From Caprimulgus europaeus (lineage: Eukaryota > Chordata > Aves > Caprimulgiformes > Caprimulgidae): 64,000 nucleotides of DNA. Position numbers and translations under genes: made by a program. The stretch lies in NCBI GenBank assembly GCA_907165065.1, contig OU015532.1:38978339-39042338 (forward strand), written 5' to 3'. The notes under the pieces are model-generated. The model searched no databases and was not told where the DNA came from. It saw only the letters and a list, made by a program, of their open reading frames with translations. Positions 27,309 to 39,600 of the stretch are shown here, one piece after another (within the stretch, counting starts at the first letter, position 1; each line of letters begins with the position of its first letter).

Positions 27309-27900
27309 TGGGACTGCAGGGAGAGAGGTTGTTGTCCCAAAAACTGCATCCATCACCTGGTGTGCAAAGCACCAATCCACACACAGAGGGGAAATACTTT
27401 CTTTTATTGCATATATGTGCATATATGGGTGCCTGTCTCAAGACAGCACACCAAATCTTCAAATCCACAGTTATTTATACACAAAGCATTAACATATTCA
27501 GCCTCCTAATACATATACATTGTTATTTTATTAATTGATGGTTAAAATCCCTTCACCTAGTATGTAAATTAGTATGCATGCTCAGTCTTATTACTCCACC
27601 TATTTCTTTTGAGTCAGTGATGTGAATTGAGTAGCGGGTCTGTGAGTCAGTGGTCTCAATCTCCCCCTGCCAGAATTAACTTTCCTTTAAGGTCACAGTC
27701 AAGTCATTGCAGTTTTTCAGGGTTGGCTAACTGAGTTAGCAATTAATTAGTTCCACTTCTGCTTTTTCATGACTACATCCTACCTATCAAAAGTATACTA
27801 AATAATTAATCTTTAACTAACAGTTTTTCTATGGACTATAACTTTATCCTTTAGTATCTAGACATCAAGGTGATGGGTCAGTTTCTCTCCATCCTTCATG
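27309..27900 (-). mobile_element. Probable solo LTR of an endogenous retrovirus
   Basis: On the minus strand the order of signals fits an LTR. A TATA-like TATAAATA lies at 27472-27479 (reverse of TATTTATA). About 70 bp downstream is an AATAAA-type signal at 27403-27408 (TTTATT on +), followed by a GC-richer U5-like end near 27310-27400. The right part ('tatgtaaattagtatgcatg', about 27560) resembles the U3 of avian class II LTRs that I remember. An inverted repeat CTGTCT/AGACAG sits at 27433-27446 in the R-like part. I could not find terminal TG/CA or a target duplication, so the ends are approximate and the family is open. Confidence 0.45.
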
Positions 27901-29032
27901 TGCTCTTCATACCAAAGTGCTTGCTTGCTTTGTCCATCTTCTTCAGTCCACTTTGCTCTTCTGAAGCCCGTGGTGTTTGAAGAGTTTGTTCCATAAGTTT
28001 TCTTGAAAGTTGGAACCTACAGTTTTGTTTAAAAAAACACAACTGTGATTGCATAGAAACTGTTCAGTTATCTTTGATTTATCATCATTGGAGTCCAATT
28101 AAAAAAAAAACCCAACAAACAAACTGTAGTACCCACTGAATTTAAGAAAGACAGTATAGGAGAGGAAAAGATCATACAAAGCAGAACACAGGCTCCATAC
28201 TTTGCAAATACCTACTCCTAATCCTGCAGTTTACCCAGACTGCTACTCCTTTGAATACTACAGTCATGACTGATTATATTTGACAGGAGAGTTCTGTAAC
28301 TTTATTGATTCCTTTATTCCTGCCTCCTTCGAGAAGCATATGGATGCTCAGGAAGCTCATGACAACACAAGACAACAACTCAAACAGTTCCCAGCAGGGG
28401 AACTCTTAATCAAGCACTAAGTTGAGAAATCTTTTGACTAGATCACAGAGCTCTTTTTGGTGATGGGATCAGGGCTAATGAGAATTAATGTTCTCCTCCA
28501 GATCATAACTGCCTCAGCTTCTGTAAATGAAAAGCAGCTGTTAAAACACCATAAATTTTTGTTAAATAATTGGCCTGTGGAGTCAGCTCTGGCACCTTGC
28601 AAATCATGAGATTCTGTAAGTTTCCAGTTTGTAAGGAGTCATAGAAACAAAAATTAGTTTGGAAAAATCTGGAAGTGTAGATAATGTTTGTACTTTTTTT
28701 CCCTGATAGTCAATGTTATTGGTATTGGATACAAATGTGATTAGGCTGTTAGTGTGTTGTAAACTTGGGTATCAGTTGCATGCCTAGCACAAGTTCTGTC
28801 CATTACTGAGATTTTACACGTGAATAGGCTGAGTAGAATTTTAACAGTGCCCAGATCTCCTGAATCTCTGTTGCAAATTCTCTCTTGGCTGCTAAACCAG
28901 GGAAAATATTACCCTCTGCAAAAGACAGAGAAAAAATTTAGTTTTGTACTGTTCTTATACAGTAAGAGAAGAAAAGCCCTGCTGAAACTGAAGAAGTTCT
29001 TCATCCACATAGCCATAAATGTTTGAAATGTT
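27901..29032. other. Non-coding stretch
   Basis: No gene supported. An A-run followed by AACCCAAC lies near 28101-28115. Its left edge may still belong to the preceding LTR. Confidence 0.45.
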
Positions 29033-29943
29033 TACTGGGTTGATGGTCGCACTCAAAGAGTTGTGGTCAGCAGCTCAATGTCCGAGTGGAAAATGGTGAC
29101 GAGTGGTGTCCCTCAAGGGTCGGTATTGGGACTGGTGCTCTTCAACATCTTTGTTGGAGACATGGACAGTGGGATTGAGTGCACCCTCAGCAAGTTTGCC
29201 GACGACACCAAGCCGTGTGGTGCAGCTGACATGCTGGAGGGACAGGATGCCATCCAGAGGGACCTTGACAGGCTTGAGAGGTGGGGCCTGTGCTAACCTC
29301 ATGAAGTTCAGCAAGGCCAAATGCGAGGTCCTGCACCTGGGTTGGGGCAACCCCAAGCACAAGTACAGGCTGGGCAATGAGTGGCTTGAGGCCAGCTCAG
29401 AAGAGAAGGACTTGGGAGTGGTGGTGGATGAGAAGCTCAACATGAGCCAGCAATGTGCGCTTGCAGCCCAGAGGCCAATAACTGTGTCCTGGGCTGCATC
29501 AAGAGAAGTGTGGCCAGCAGGTCGAGGGAGGGGATTCTCCCCCTCTACTCCACTCTCATAAGGCCCCACCTGGAGTGCTGTGTCCAGTTCTGGAGCCCCC
29601 AACACAAGAGAGACATGGACCAGCTAGAACGAGTCCAGAGGAGGCCACGAGGATGATCTGAGGGCTGGAGCAGCTCTGTTGTGAGGACCGGCTGAGAGAG
29701 TTGGGGCTGTTCAGCCTGGAGAAGAGAAGGCTCCAAGGAGATCTTACAGTGTCCTTCCAATACCTGAAGGGGCTACAAGAAAGCTGGGGAGGGACTTTTT
29801 GCAAGGGCAGGTAGTGATAGAACAAGGGGTGATGGCTTCAAGCTGAAAGAGGGGAGGTTTAGATGAGATATTACGAAGAAATTCTTCACTGTGAGGGTGG
29901 TCAGACCCTGGCACAGGTTGCCCAGAGAAGCTGTGGATTCCTC
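29033..29943 (+). repeat. CR1 LINE, ORF2 end and 3' UTR (left part, split by an LTR)
   Basis: Sense CR1, truncated at its 5' end inside the reverse transcriptase. The frame starting near 29063 keeps motif B ([10 protein letters not shown], about 29100) and the catalytic motif C block FADDTK (about 29197-29214), then runs through LERW before a frameshift. The following 3' UTR shows 'gagagacatggaccag' (about 29609) and continues to 29943, where an LTR interrupts it. The CR1 resumes at 30506. Same subfamily as the 14.7-kb (inverted) and 35.8-kb (direct) copies. No upstream reverse transcriptase part or endonuclease, so inactive. Confidence 0.93.
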
Positions 29944-30505
29944 TGTCGTGAACCGATGTCAGGATCATTCAAATGTCCCGACCCAATGTCGGGGAAGGTT
30001 TCGATATGATCCCAAGAGCGAGATTAAGACACAAACGAGGTCAAATGTCGCACTCCCAGAACACATTTATTACAAAAAGAGAAAGTAATAAAGAGGATAG
30101 TGATAGGACAGGATGGAACAGATGGAAATCAAGCACGGAGTTGGGATAGGGCAGCAAGAATAGTCACCACCACAGGTCCAGCAGCAAGGTGACGGTGAGG
30201 TGGGGCGAGGTCTCAGTTGCTTGTTCCAGTGGTGGCGCAGCGTGGTGAGGTGCACTGTGGTCAGGGGGTCATCCTCTCTCTCTCCTTCCCTGTGCAGGTC
30301 CTCCTTAAATACCCCTTCGAGGGCTGTGGTTCCCATAACAATGGCACGTTTCTTTGTGCCCCCCAGCACCTGGGGCAGGGACATGTCTGGGCAGAACACC
30401 CCAGGGGCAGGGCGCCTTCACAAGTCGGGGTTTCCAGAACCTGGTGGTCTTGTGACCGTCCTTGCAAGCAATCTTTGAGACAAATCTATAGTGCGGTTCC
30501 TCACA
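29944..30505 (-). mobile_element. Solo LTR nested inside a CR1
   Basis: A 562-bp insertion that splits one CR1 copy. It starts TGTCGTGAAC and ends GTTCCTCACA, so it has proper TG and CA ends. The flanking CR1 bases are TCCTC on the left (29939-29943) and GCCTC on the right (30506-30510), a 5-bp target duplication with one mismatch. On the minus strand an AATAAA signal lies near 30065-30071 (TTTATT on +), with U5 running to 29944. This places the transcription direction on the minus strand. No internal viral sequence remains, so it arose by LTR-LTR recombination. The frames inside are not genes. Confidence 0.85.
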
Positions 30506-30653
30506 GCCTCCTCCCTGGAAGTGTTCAAGGCCAGGTTGGATGAGGCTTTGAGCAACCTGATCCTGGTGGAAGGTGTCCCTGCTCATGGCAGGGGGCTTGG
30601 AACTCAATGGTCTTTAAGGTCCCTTCCAACCCAAACCATTCTATGGTTCTCTG
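30506..30653 (+). repeat. CR1 LINE, 3' end (right part of the split copy)
   Basis: Continues the CR1 interrupted at 29943: 'ctggaagtgttcaaggccag', then 'ggtctttaaggtcccttcc' and the tail with ATTCTATGGTTCTCTGA. Joining 29943 to 30506-30510 restores the order seen in the uninterrupted copy at 36480-36640. Confidence 0.92.
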
Positions 30654-32304
30654 AAATACCACTGCCTTTTAAGAACTTTCTTGTCTCTTGACACTGAAAC
30701 AATGGATACATGGTGATGAAAAAATAGTACAGGAGTACTAGAACTTGAACCTAAAACAGAAGGTGGCATGATATGTAGGATGATTAATGCCCCTATTGCT
30801 GTAATTTGATTTTTATTTATTTTTTAATTAGTTTTAATGACACATTCAAGTTGAAAATATACATTTCATTGGGATTTTTTTCTGAAACAGGTTACAGGTA
30901 GGTTTTGAACCTTGTCAGGTTTGCCAAGTAATCTGGCGGAGAGGTTAATACTGGCAATGTTTGTTTAGCTATTGCAATGTATCAAAATTTCCAGTTTCAC
31001 AGTGCAAGACATACCCGATTCTTGAGGATTCTTTAGATGGTTTAATAAGAGGTTCCTGGACAAACCAGTGTTTTCATTTCTGTTTTCATTTCTAGAGCGT
31101 TCCAGTGCTTTATTTAGTATAATAATTGTAGAATTGGGCTATTTTCTCCCTCGCTCTTGTTGCTGACATGTTTCATTGCACAACTATTTCAAGATACCTG
31201 GTAATTCTCTGCATGCACCAAAGGCATCTTTGTGCTTATTTTCTCCTCTGCTGATTAACTATTGATCATTAGCTGTAGGAATAATGTGCTAATAGAGCCT
31301 CTCTGCTGGAAGTTAGGCTGTTAATCTAAAGTAATATTTGTTAGGATCAATACCCTAGAAATACAGCACTTCACTGCTGCCACTTCTCATTATCAGTCAG
31401 CATCTGTTCAAGACTACTTACCAGATTGTTACACCACTATGTATTACTAGCAACTCAAAAAAACAATATAGTAATTCATTATCCACTGATTCTGTTTCTC
31501 ACAAATGCAGGTGTAATTTTTTTTGACCTGTCCATATAGGAATGAAGATAAAGTCATATTGTTATGGCACTTTAAGTACATAGTGTTTAGAGGCTGTGCT
31601 GATGCATAACTATTTCAGTTAAACATTTTTCTTATTTGTTAATATTTTAAATAGTCTTCTTTTCAAGAACTTAACTTTTCAAGCTAGATTTGAAAACTGG
31701 AAGCTAATCTTTCTGGATGTACTCACACTCCTTCACAATTAGTTCGCATCATCGTTTGTTTCTTAAACTTTTACTTAATCTCTGCACTGTGGGTTGCCTT
31801 CTGTCTTTATAAAGTTGAGGTTTAGGTCTCTGATCAGTTTTCTTACTGCTTTTGTTTTTTTTTCTGTGGATATATCTGAAGGGAGTTGTGACCACTTATT
31901 TGAGGACACATGAGGTAGGGGTGGACGTGTTATTGTGGATGTGAGTTGGGTTCTGTAGGTATCAATAGTGCCATGGGTCAATGTACTGCAGCAGAAAGTG
32001 TATCAAAATGAAAATAGTGTCCAGACAATGGAAATAAATTAAACTTTTGAATTTTTGTACTTTAAAATAAACATTCTTTTTCAAAGTTAAATAGATCGCT
32101 TCTACAGATTCTTTAGTCAGGTAAAATTGCCTTAATTTACTTCAGGTGTGTAATTTAGATGAAAACACAGTGCTAAGAACTGAGGAATTAAATATTCTTA
32201 TATTCCTCAAAATTTTTTTTTAAATCTGTACTAGGGACATAAATAGTTTTCACAAAGATTTCACATGTAAGCAAGCTCAATAAAACTTAATTCTCACAGG
32301 AGAA
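30654..32304. other. Non-coding stretch
   Basis: AT-rich DNA, no gene or recognised repeat. Confidence 0.5.
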
Positions 32305-33692
32305 AGATTTATTTTGATTGGAAAAGACCTTCAAGATTATCAAGTCCAACTGTTAACCTACCACTGCCAAGTCCACCACTAAACCATGTCCCTAAGCACT
32401 GCATATACATGTCTTTCAAATACCTCCAGGGATGGTGACTCCACTTTCCTGGGCAGCCTCTTCCAAAGCTTGATAACTCTTTCAGTGGAGAAATTTCTCC
32501 TCATATCCAATCTAAACCTCCCCTTGTGCAACTCAAGGCCATTTCCTCTCATCCTATCACTTGTAACTTGGAAGAAGAGACCAAGAACCGCCTCACTACA
32601 ACCTACTTTCAGGTAGTTGTAGACAGTCTACAGTTGTAGACAGAGATAAGGTCTCCCCTCAACCTCCTTTTCTCCAGACTAAACAACCTCAGTTCCCTCA
32701 ACCCCCACCCCTCCTAAGACTTGTACTCTAGACCCTTCACCAGCTTCGTTGCTCTTTGCACACTCTCCAGCACCACAATGTCTGTATTGCAGTGAGGGGC
32801 CCAAAACTGAACACAGTACTTGAGGTCTGGCATCACCAGTGCAGAGCACAGGGGATGATCATTTCTCTAGTCCTCCTTACCACACTAGTTTTGATACAAG
32901 CCAGGATGCTGTTGGCCTTCTTGGCCACCTAGGCACACTGCTGACTCATGTTCAGCTGGCTGTTGACCAGCATCCCCAGGCAGCTTTCCAGACACTTTTC
33001 CCCAAGACTGTAGAGTTGCATGGGATTGATGTGACCCAGGTGCAGAACCTGGCACTTGGCCTTGTTGAACCCCATACAGTTTGCTTTGGCCCATTGATCC
33101 AACCTGCCCAGATCCCTCTCCAAAGCTTTCCTATACTCAAGCAGATCAACACTCCTGCCCAGCTTGGTGTCATCTGCAGACTTGCTGAGGGTGCACTCTA
33201 TCTCCTTATCCAGATTGTTGATAAAGATGTTAAACAGAGCTGTCTCCAATATTGAGCTCTGGGGAACACCACTTATGACGGGCCACCAACTAGATTTAAC
33301 TCTGTTCACCACAACTCTTTGGGCCTGGCCATCCAGCTAGTTCTTTACCCAGCAAAGAGGACAGCCATCCAAGCCATGAGCAGCCAGTTTCACCAGGATA
33401 ATACTGTGGGAATGGTGTCAAATGCATTACCAAAATCTAGGTAGGCAACACCCACAGCCTTTCCCTCATCCACTAAGCGGGTCACCTTGTCATAAAAGAT
33501 CAGATTAGTCAAGCAGGACCTGCCTTTCATAAACCCATGCTGACTGGGCCTGATCACCTGATTGTCCTGTATGTGCCATGGGATGGCACTCATGATAATC
33601 TGCTCCATCACCTTCCCTGGCACCGAGGTCAGACTGACAGACGTGTAGTTCTCTGGATCATTCTTCTGACCCGTGTTGTAGATGGACATATT
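32305..33692 (-). repeat. CR1 LINE, 1.4-kb 3' part with reverse transcriptase remnant
   Basis: Minus-strand CR1 of a different subfamily from the 14.7, 29.0 and 35.8-kb copies. Its 3' UTR starts at the left with 'ttggaaaagacct'-type sequence and 'ccatgtccctaagca'. Minus-strand frames carry reverse transcriptase motif A ([10 protein letters not shown], about 33405-33440), motif B (SGVPQSSIL, consensus QGS, about 33250-33280) and motif C as SADD (consensus FADD, about 33175). Frameshifts separate these blocks. Truncated at 33692 in the reverse transcriptase. The terminal ATTCTATGA units are lost. Confidence 0.92.
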
Positions 33693-34654
33693 AATCTGTT
33701 CATAATCACCATATTCAGTCTATAAAATGTAATGAACTGGAAACTGTTAGTGTTGTGTAACTGAGATTACTAAATATTTTCAAGGGGATGTTCCTCCGTG
33801 CTTCCTGGATGCTGTAATCTCTCAGTGATCATTTGAAGGAGCAGTGGAAGGAGACCTGTTGCCTTTATTTTCACATGTATTAGCATTAATGCAGCATCAC
33901 AGTTTCTTCCCATGTGACTTTCATCCAGCTTAAATTCTATTTTTTCTCTTCCTGCATTTTCTTCCTTTGTTCACATTCTGCATATACTTAAAACTAAAAT
34001 ATTTTCCTATGACATACTTGGAACTATTGATTTTTCTCCTTGAATTTAAGCAAAATAGAGTTAGTGGGGGTTGATGCAATGACTTTGTAAGCATAGGAAG
34101 TTATGATATCAATTCTAAAACAATGTGATTTGAAAAATTGCAGTATCAGTGTTTTCCCAGTGCACTGTTTGTACAGTTCATTTGTAATACGTCAACATCA
34201 CAAACGGATGTAAAGAAACCCCCCAAGCAGTCACACAGAACTGTGTCATAGTAGCAGCGCGCAGCCTTGTCACAATTCCTAGTGCACGCAGATTTTTCAG
34301 TTTAAGATAGGCACTGATGATGGTGTAGTTTGGTATAGAACATACTTTTCACCTTGAAATCAAAGCATTCCTTTCTGTTTTAGAAGGAAAACTTTGTAGT
34401 AGCTTCACTATTAGCAATGATGAGTAAATAGATGGGATAGGAAAAAAAGGTACTATGTCTTACTTTCTGTCTTACCCAAGCATATCCTTTTTGTTCTCTG
34501 TGTATTTTCTTTTTGTCCAGATCCTCACAGACTGTTAAAATAATCTTGTACATTTCCACTCCTCTGTTTTTGATTTACATCTTCCCATTATCTCATATGG
34601 CTTTGCAAAAAAGATCACCTGTGTGGGAGCTGTGGGTAGAGGGTGCCACTTAGA
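33693..34654. other. Non-coding stretch
   Basis: Nothing recognised. Confidence 0.5.
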
Positions 34655-34659
34655 CTGGC

Positions 34660-35288
34660 TGTCCTGGTTTGTGCTAGGATAGAGTTAATTTTCTTCGTAG
34701 TTATTAGAATAGCTGTTCTAGTTTCAGTGTAAAGCTTGTTATGAGAAAAATATTGATAACAGTACTAATGTTATCAGTTGCTGCTGGAGCTCAAGGCCAC
34801 CGTGTTTGGCTGCTCACAGCTGCGTTAGGACTGGGAGGGAGAAGCGCAGTGAACAGCAAAACCCAGAACTGGCATTTGGATGTGCCAGTGAAATATTCCA
34901 GATCATATCCCATCATGTCAGTGCATTAACCAGGGCTGGCTGGAAGATGGGGCATTCTCTCAGGGATTGCTTGGGCTCACTCTTCTGGGGTTTCAGTTTC
35001 CAGACTGTCTCTGCTCCGTGATCACTGGCTGGCACAGGCCGGGCATCGGTCAGCGAGTGGTGAGCAATTGGACTGTGTATCACTCATGTGTACATTCTGT
35101 TATCACTGTTGTTGTCATTATCATTTTATTTTAATTAGTAAATAGTTTTATCTCAATCTGAGAGTTTCCTTGCCCTTTTTCCTTCTAATTCTCTCCCCAC
35201 TCCCTGGGCAAGGGGCGGGGGGTGGGTGTGTGAGGGCAGGCTGTGTTTGACTGCAAGCCAAAAGGGTGAATCCACCCAAACCACCACA
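34660..35288 (+). mobile_element. Solo LTR of an avian endogenous retrovirus
   Basis: A 629-bp LTR beginning TGTCCTGGTTT and ending AAACCACCACA. Inside are 'gatagagttaattttcttc' (34679), 'ggtgagcaattggactgtg' (35059) and the polyadenylation-region block 'ttttatctcaatct' (about 35147), all typical of a common avian LTR that I recognise in sense orientation. Flanking bases are CTGGC (34655-34659) and CTAGC (35289-35293), a 5-bp target duplication with one mismatch. The place where the TATA box is expected (about 34915-34930) reads 'tcagtgcattaacc', so the promoter looks decayed. No internal viral region is present. Confidence 0.88.
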
Positions 35289-35293
35289 CTAGC

Positions 35294-35821
35294 TAATGTT
35301 AGCCTAGTGAGTGTGGGTTTGTAGGCTTTGTCTATGATTAGTGAGGAGAGAGCCAAAGTCTCCTTTAGGGGGCACATTGGAGAAGACCTGACTCAGATGC
35401 TCATGTTTTAAATTCAGTAGGGTAAAGGCAGATGACAGACAAAGTTTTCAAGAAAAGAGCTTTTTATTAGAGTAGTTGATGTGATAGGAGAAATCCTCAA
35501 ACTAGCTTTTAAATAAATATATTCCTCTTACTGTGATTGCATAAATTTGCAAATTGCCAAAACATGAAAATGCTAAATTTTTGTGATTTGACAGTCTTGT
35601 GAATAAGTGACATCTGAGCAATAGGTAAATGAGTATTTTGAAGTCAACTTAGTTCTGAAAATAATTTAGTTTCCAGAAGCTGCATTAATCTATACCTCCC
35701 TAAATCCACTGTTGGCGTCCCTTCTTAATATGCTCCTTACCTTGGAGTTTTAAAAATCTTTTTCACTTTATGGCTGTTCTGACTTAATGACCCTTTTTTA
35801 AGCTGGTTCATTAGAATTGCA
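35294..35821. other. Non-coding stretch
   Basis: Nothing recognised. Confidence 0.5.
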
Positions 35822-36642
35822 GTTGACAGGCCTGAGAGGTGGGCCTGTGCTAACCTCAGGAAGTTCAACGAGGCCAAATGCAAGGCCCTGCACCTGGGTT
35901 GGAACAATCCCAAACACAAATACAGGCTGGGCAGTGAGTGGCTTGAGGCCAGCTCTGAAAAGAAGGACTTGGGAGTGCTGGTGGGTGAGAAGCTCAACAT
36001 GAGCCGGCAATGTGTGCTTGCAGCCCAGAGGCCAATAACCGTGTCCTGGGCTGCATCAAGAGAAGCGTGGCCAGCAGGGCGAGGGAGGGGATTCTCCTTA
36101 TCTACTCTGTTCTTGTAAGGCCCCACCTGGAGTCCTGTGTCCAGTTCTGGAGCCCCCAACACAAGAGAGACATGGACCAGTTAGAACGAGTCCAGAGGAG
36201 GCCACGAGAATGATGCGAGGGCTGGAGCAGCTCTGTTGTGAGGACAGGCTGAGAGAATTGGGGCTGTTCAGCCTGGAGAAGAGAAGGCTCCAGGGAGATC
36301 TCATAGCGGCCTTCCAGTACCTGAAGGGGCTACAAGAAAGCTGGGGAGGGACTTTTTATAAGGGCAGGTAGTGATGGAACAAGGGGTGATGGCTTCAAGC
36401 TGAAAGAGGGGAGGTTTAGATTGGATATTAGGAAGAAATTCTTTCCTGTGAGGGTGGTCAGACACTGGGACAGGTTGCCCAAGGAAGTTGTGGATGCTCC
36501 TCCCTGGAAGTGTTCAAGGCCAGGTTGGATGAGGCTTTGAGCACCCTGGTCTAGTGGAAGGTGTCCCTGCTCATGGCAGGGGAGTTGGAACTGGATGATC
36601 TTTAAGGTCCCTTCCCACCCAAACCATTTATGATTCTATGAT
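35822..36642 (+). repeat. CR1 LINE, 3' end of ORF2 plus 3' UTR
   Basis: Sense CR1 that starts just after the catalytic motifs ('gacaggcctgagaggtgggc') and runs through 'gagagacatggaccag' (about 36165), 'gctcatggcagggg' (about 36570) and a TGATTCTATGA tail. It is a near twin of the 29.0-30.7-kb copy and shows what that copy looked like before its LTR insertion. Non-coding. Confidence 0.93.
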
Positions 36643-39600
36643 TTTTGGGAGATAAATTTATAAGACACAAGTAATGGCCAAGTTTTTAATTCAAACCTAT
36701 AGCCAGTGCAAGTGTTGTAACAGTCTTTAAGGGCTTTACTACTGCTTTTCATCCGAGATGGTAATATTAAATAGCACCTATTCCTTTAAGCTAGTTTCTC
36801 ATATTAATAAAACTTGATAGTTTAATAAATCTTAAGTAAGAAGATAAAAATAGCTGTTCTGTATCAAACAAATGCTACGTCTTTTTGCTTTCTCCCATCT
36901 TTCTCGTCCATACAAATAGGTATCTCATGGTATGTTTTCCTATTGTCTAGAAGTCTGAGTTGAAGAACTTCCTCAACTTCATGTTGAACTATTTGCACTT
37001 GAAATTTTTCTTACATGAATTTGTCTGACTGCTTTCTCAGTTCTCTAAGTTTTGGCATCCATAAGTCACGGTTATAAGATTCATAGTTCAATTATGTGTA
37101 TTTGTTGGTTAGTTTATAGAAATTTTCTGTTTCTAGGGTAACAGAACTACTTGTCAGATTTCACTAGGCACACTGTGACTTCATAGCACATAACTTTCTC
37201 CCTTCCTCTCCCTTTTCCTTTCAGAATTTCTAGTTCTTTTTGCTTTTTTTGTGCCCAGGAATGTTGAACTAAGGTTTTCAGACATCTGTCTGCAATATCA
37301 ACATATTCTTTCTTAAGTCACAAAAAGTTGATTAGGACTTACCATTGCACATGTATAGTTAGGGAATGTCTCCTTCTCCTCTGTGTATTGTGTATTTATC
37401 AACATTGAAGAAGCAATAAAGAAGCATTTTGGTTATTCTCAAGAGATATCTATGCAACTCTTTGCATTTTGGCTGTTGTTGAGTCTCTTCACTGATGAAT
37501 CTTTTGTTACCAGAATTCAATTTTACTCCCTCTTCTGAGGTAGTGAACTACTGAAGATTATCAGAAATATCATGTGTTGTAATTTTGGAGAGAGATTATT
37601 TATTCATTTTTTACAGTTAATATGCTTGAAATGTGCAACTGGAATGATTGCTTATTCTCAGAGGACCTTCTGACAAGTCTGTAGTAAAGCACAGGTGAGC
37701 AGAAGTTTATCTAAAAGCTTTACTTTGAAGAAAAACAAAAATTTTCATTATAGAAGTTAGTATTTTGAAGCACTTCTATGATCTGAAGAATCTGTGCTCA
37801 CCAAGCAGTTTTAAAACTGTGTTTTTTATTTTGAGACATCTCTCACAACTCAAAAGCCCATTTTTTGACTCACTGGCTGGCTGGATGGTTAGGATGAAGG
37901 ACAAAGTAGTAAAAAGAAAAAAATGTCTGTAGAACTAGTAATACAATGTTTTTAGGTGTAACAGCTTTTTGCTGTGTGACCTACTCCAAATAGATTTGTC
38001 TGAGATTGCTGTTGGTAGGCTGGAGGATTAGAGGAGATTTAGTGGGAGTTACAATCCAAATTGAATTGATGGAGGCTGGTTTTATTGGTTTTTTTTTTCC
38101 TCCCCCTTCCCACCCTAAACCTTCCCAAGCACATACATGCATTAAGTCAGCTTAGTTACACTGGCATCTTTGTGTAAAATCCTGAAGACTTAAATTTATG
38201 TAAATATTAAAAAGGTTGTCCTTGATGAGAGGATAGATTGTGTTTTGGGAGCTCTGGTTTCCCTGTCTGCTGGGGTTTGTCATCTGTTGGAAATCCCCCT
38301 TCCCACTAGGCCTCTGGAAATTCAGAAGTTGCCCCCACTGGCAACGAAAGGCTTTTGTTTGGTCTCATCTTGTGAGAGACACCTCTCATGTTCATGTTTC
38401 TGCTTAGATTCAAAGGCTGTGGCTTGACACCTTGTGGCTTACTAGTGAAATAGTGGTCACACAGCAGAGTTCTTTAAAATATGTAGAAATACAATTTTAT
38501 AAGTCTGCTGGTGTTGTCTGTCTCTGTGCGCTCACAGAGCACTGATTTAAGCGTGATTTTACTACATTTGCCTGTGTTCAAACCCCCTGTTTTGGGGATA
38601 GCTTTTGCTGAAGGATGCTTGTCAAAATAGACCCTACAGTGCTGCTGTCATAACAAAGAGGAAGTTTTGCTTTAGCAGAGCTAACATCACACTGGTTACT
38701 GAAGCAGCTACTGAAATTGTCCCGAGACACAAACATTTGTGTTAAAGGTTGTCCCCAGAAAAAACTCTCTGTACCAGTACAGAAAGGTGAGTTGCTTTCA
38801 ACAGTGATGATATCACTGAGCAAAGTTTCCTTAGTGGAAGGAGGTGTAAAAGCATTAAGTCTTTACAAGGTGCAGTCAAGATGTAATTTATCTTGAAATG
38901 TAACAAGCAGATTGTGGAACACGGATACAATCCCTTTCTGATCAAAAATCCTGCCAATAAATTATTTGCAATGCTTCACAATTGCTGACATTCTCAAGTA
39001 GTTTTCAGATATTGATCTGCCTAACAGATAATATGTGATATTGATAAATTTCCTGGTTCAAAGTAAGAGAAGAGCATATTAAAAAAATAAAGCACATGCT
39101 TAAGAAAATGCAGGCCTGTGAGTTTAAGGTGGCACAGTTGGCTTCAAAGTACTGTTTTTGTGTTACTCAAAAAAAACTCCTGAGAAATCCCAGCAGGGCC
39201 CTTGGGCTTGTGAACAAGAGATGTGGCTCCAGCTCTAGTGCAGGGCGAGTTGTTTCAACTCTCTGAGTGGGGATGTGCATTAGCCTTCAGTGTCTGCTTT
39301 CTGTAGAGGCTCTTCAAGGACCCAGGGCTTGTGGTGGCCAGCAGGGCTGAGGAGGATTCTGCAGGTGTCACCGTACTCCATGCGCGGATGAGCCTCAGCC
39401 TGTACACCAGTGGGTGGTTCAAGCCAAGTCCTGGGACTTAAAGTTGGCTGTGAAGGCTTTTACAAAGTCATGCGTGGCTGGGGAAACTTAACCCCCACAC
39501 TCACACCTCAGTGGTGAAAACTGGTGCAAAATGGTATTTCTCTTTTTCAGAAAGGGTTAAGAAACGTTCTTGCTGAAAGTTATCAATGTGATTTTATATA

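Noticed and set aside
29075..29605. A 176-codon minus-strand frame
   Set aside because: It is the antisense of a CR1 element; the same antisense frame recurs in the twin copies, which reflects the repeat and not a gene.
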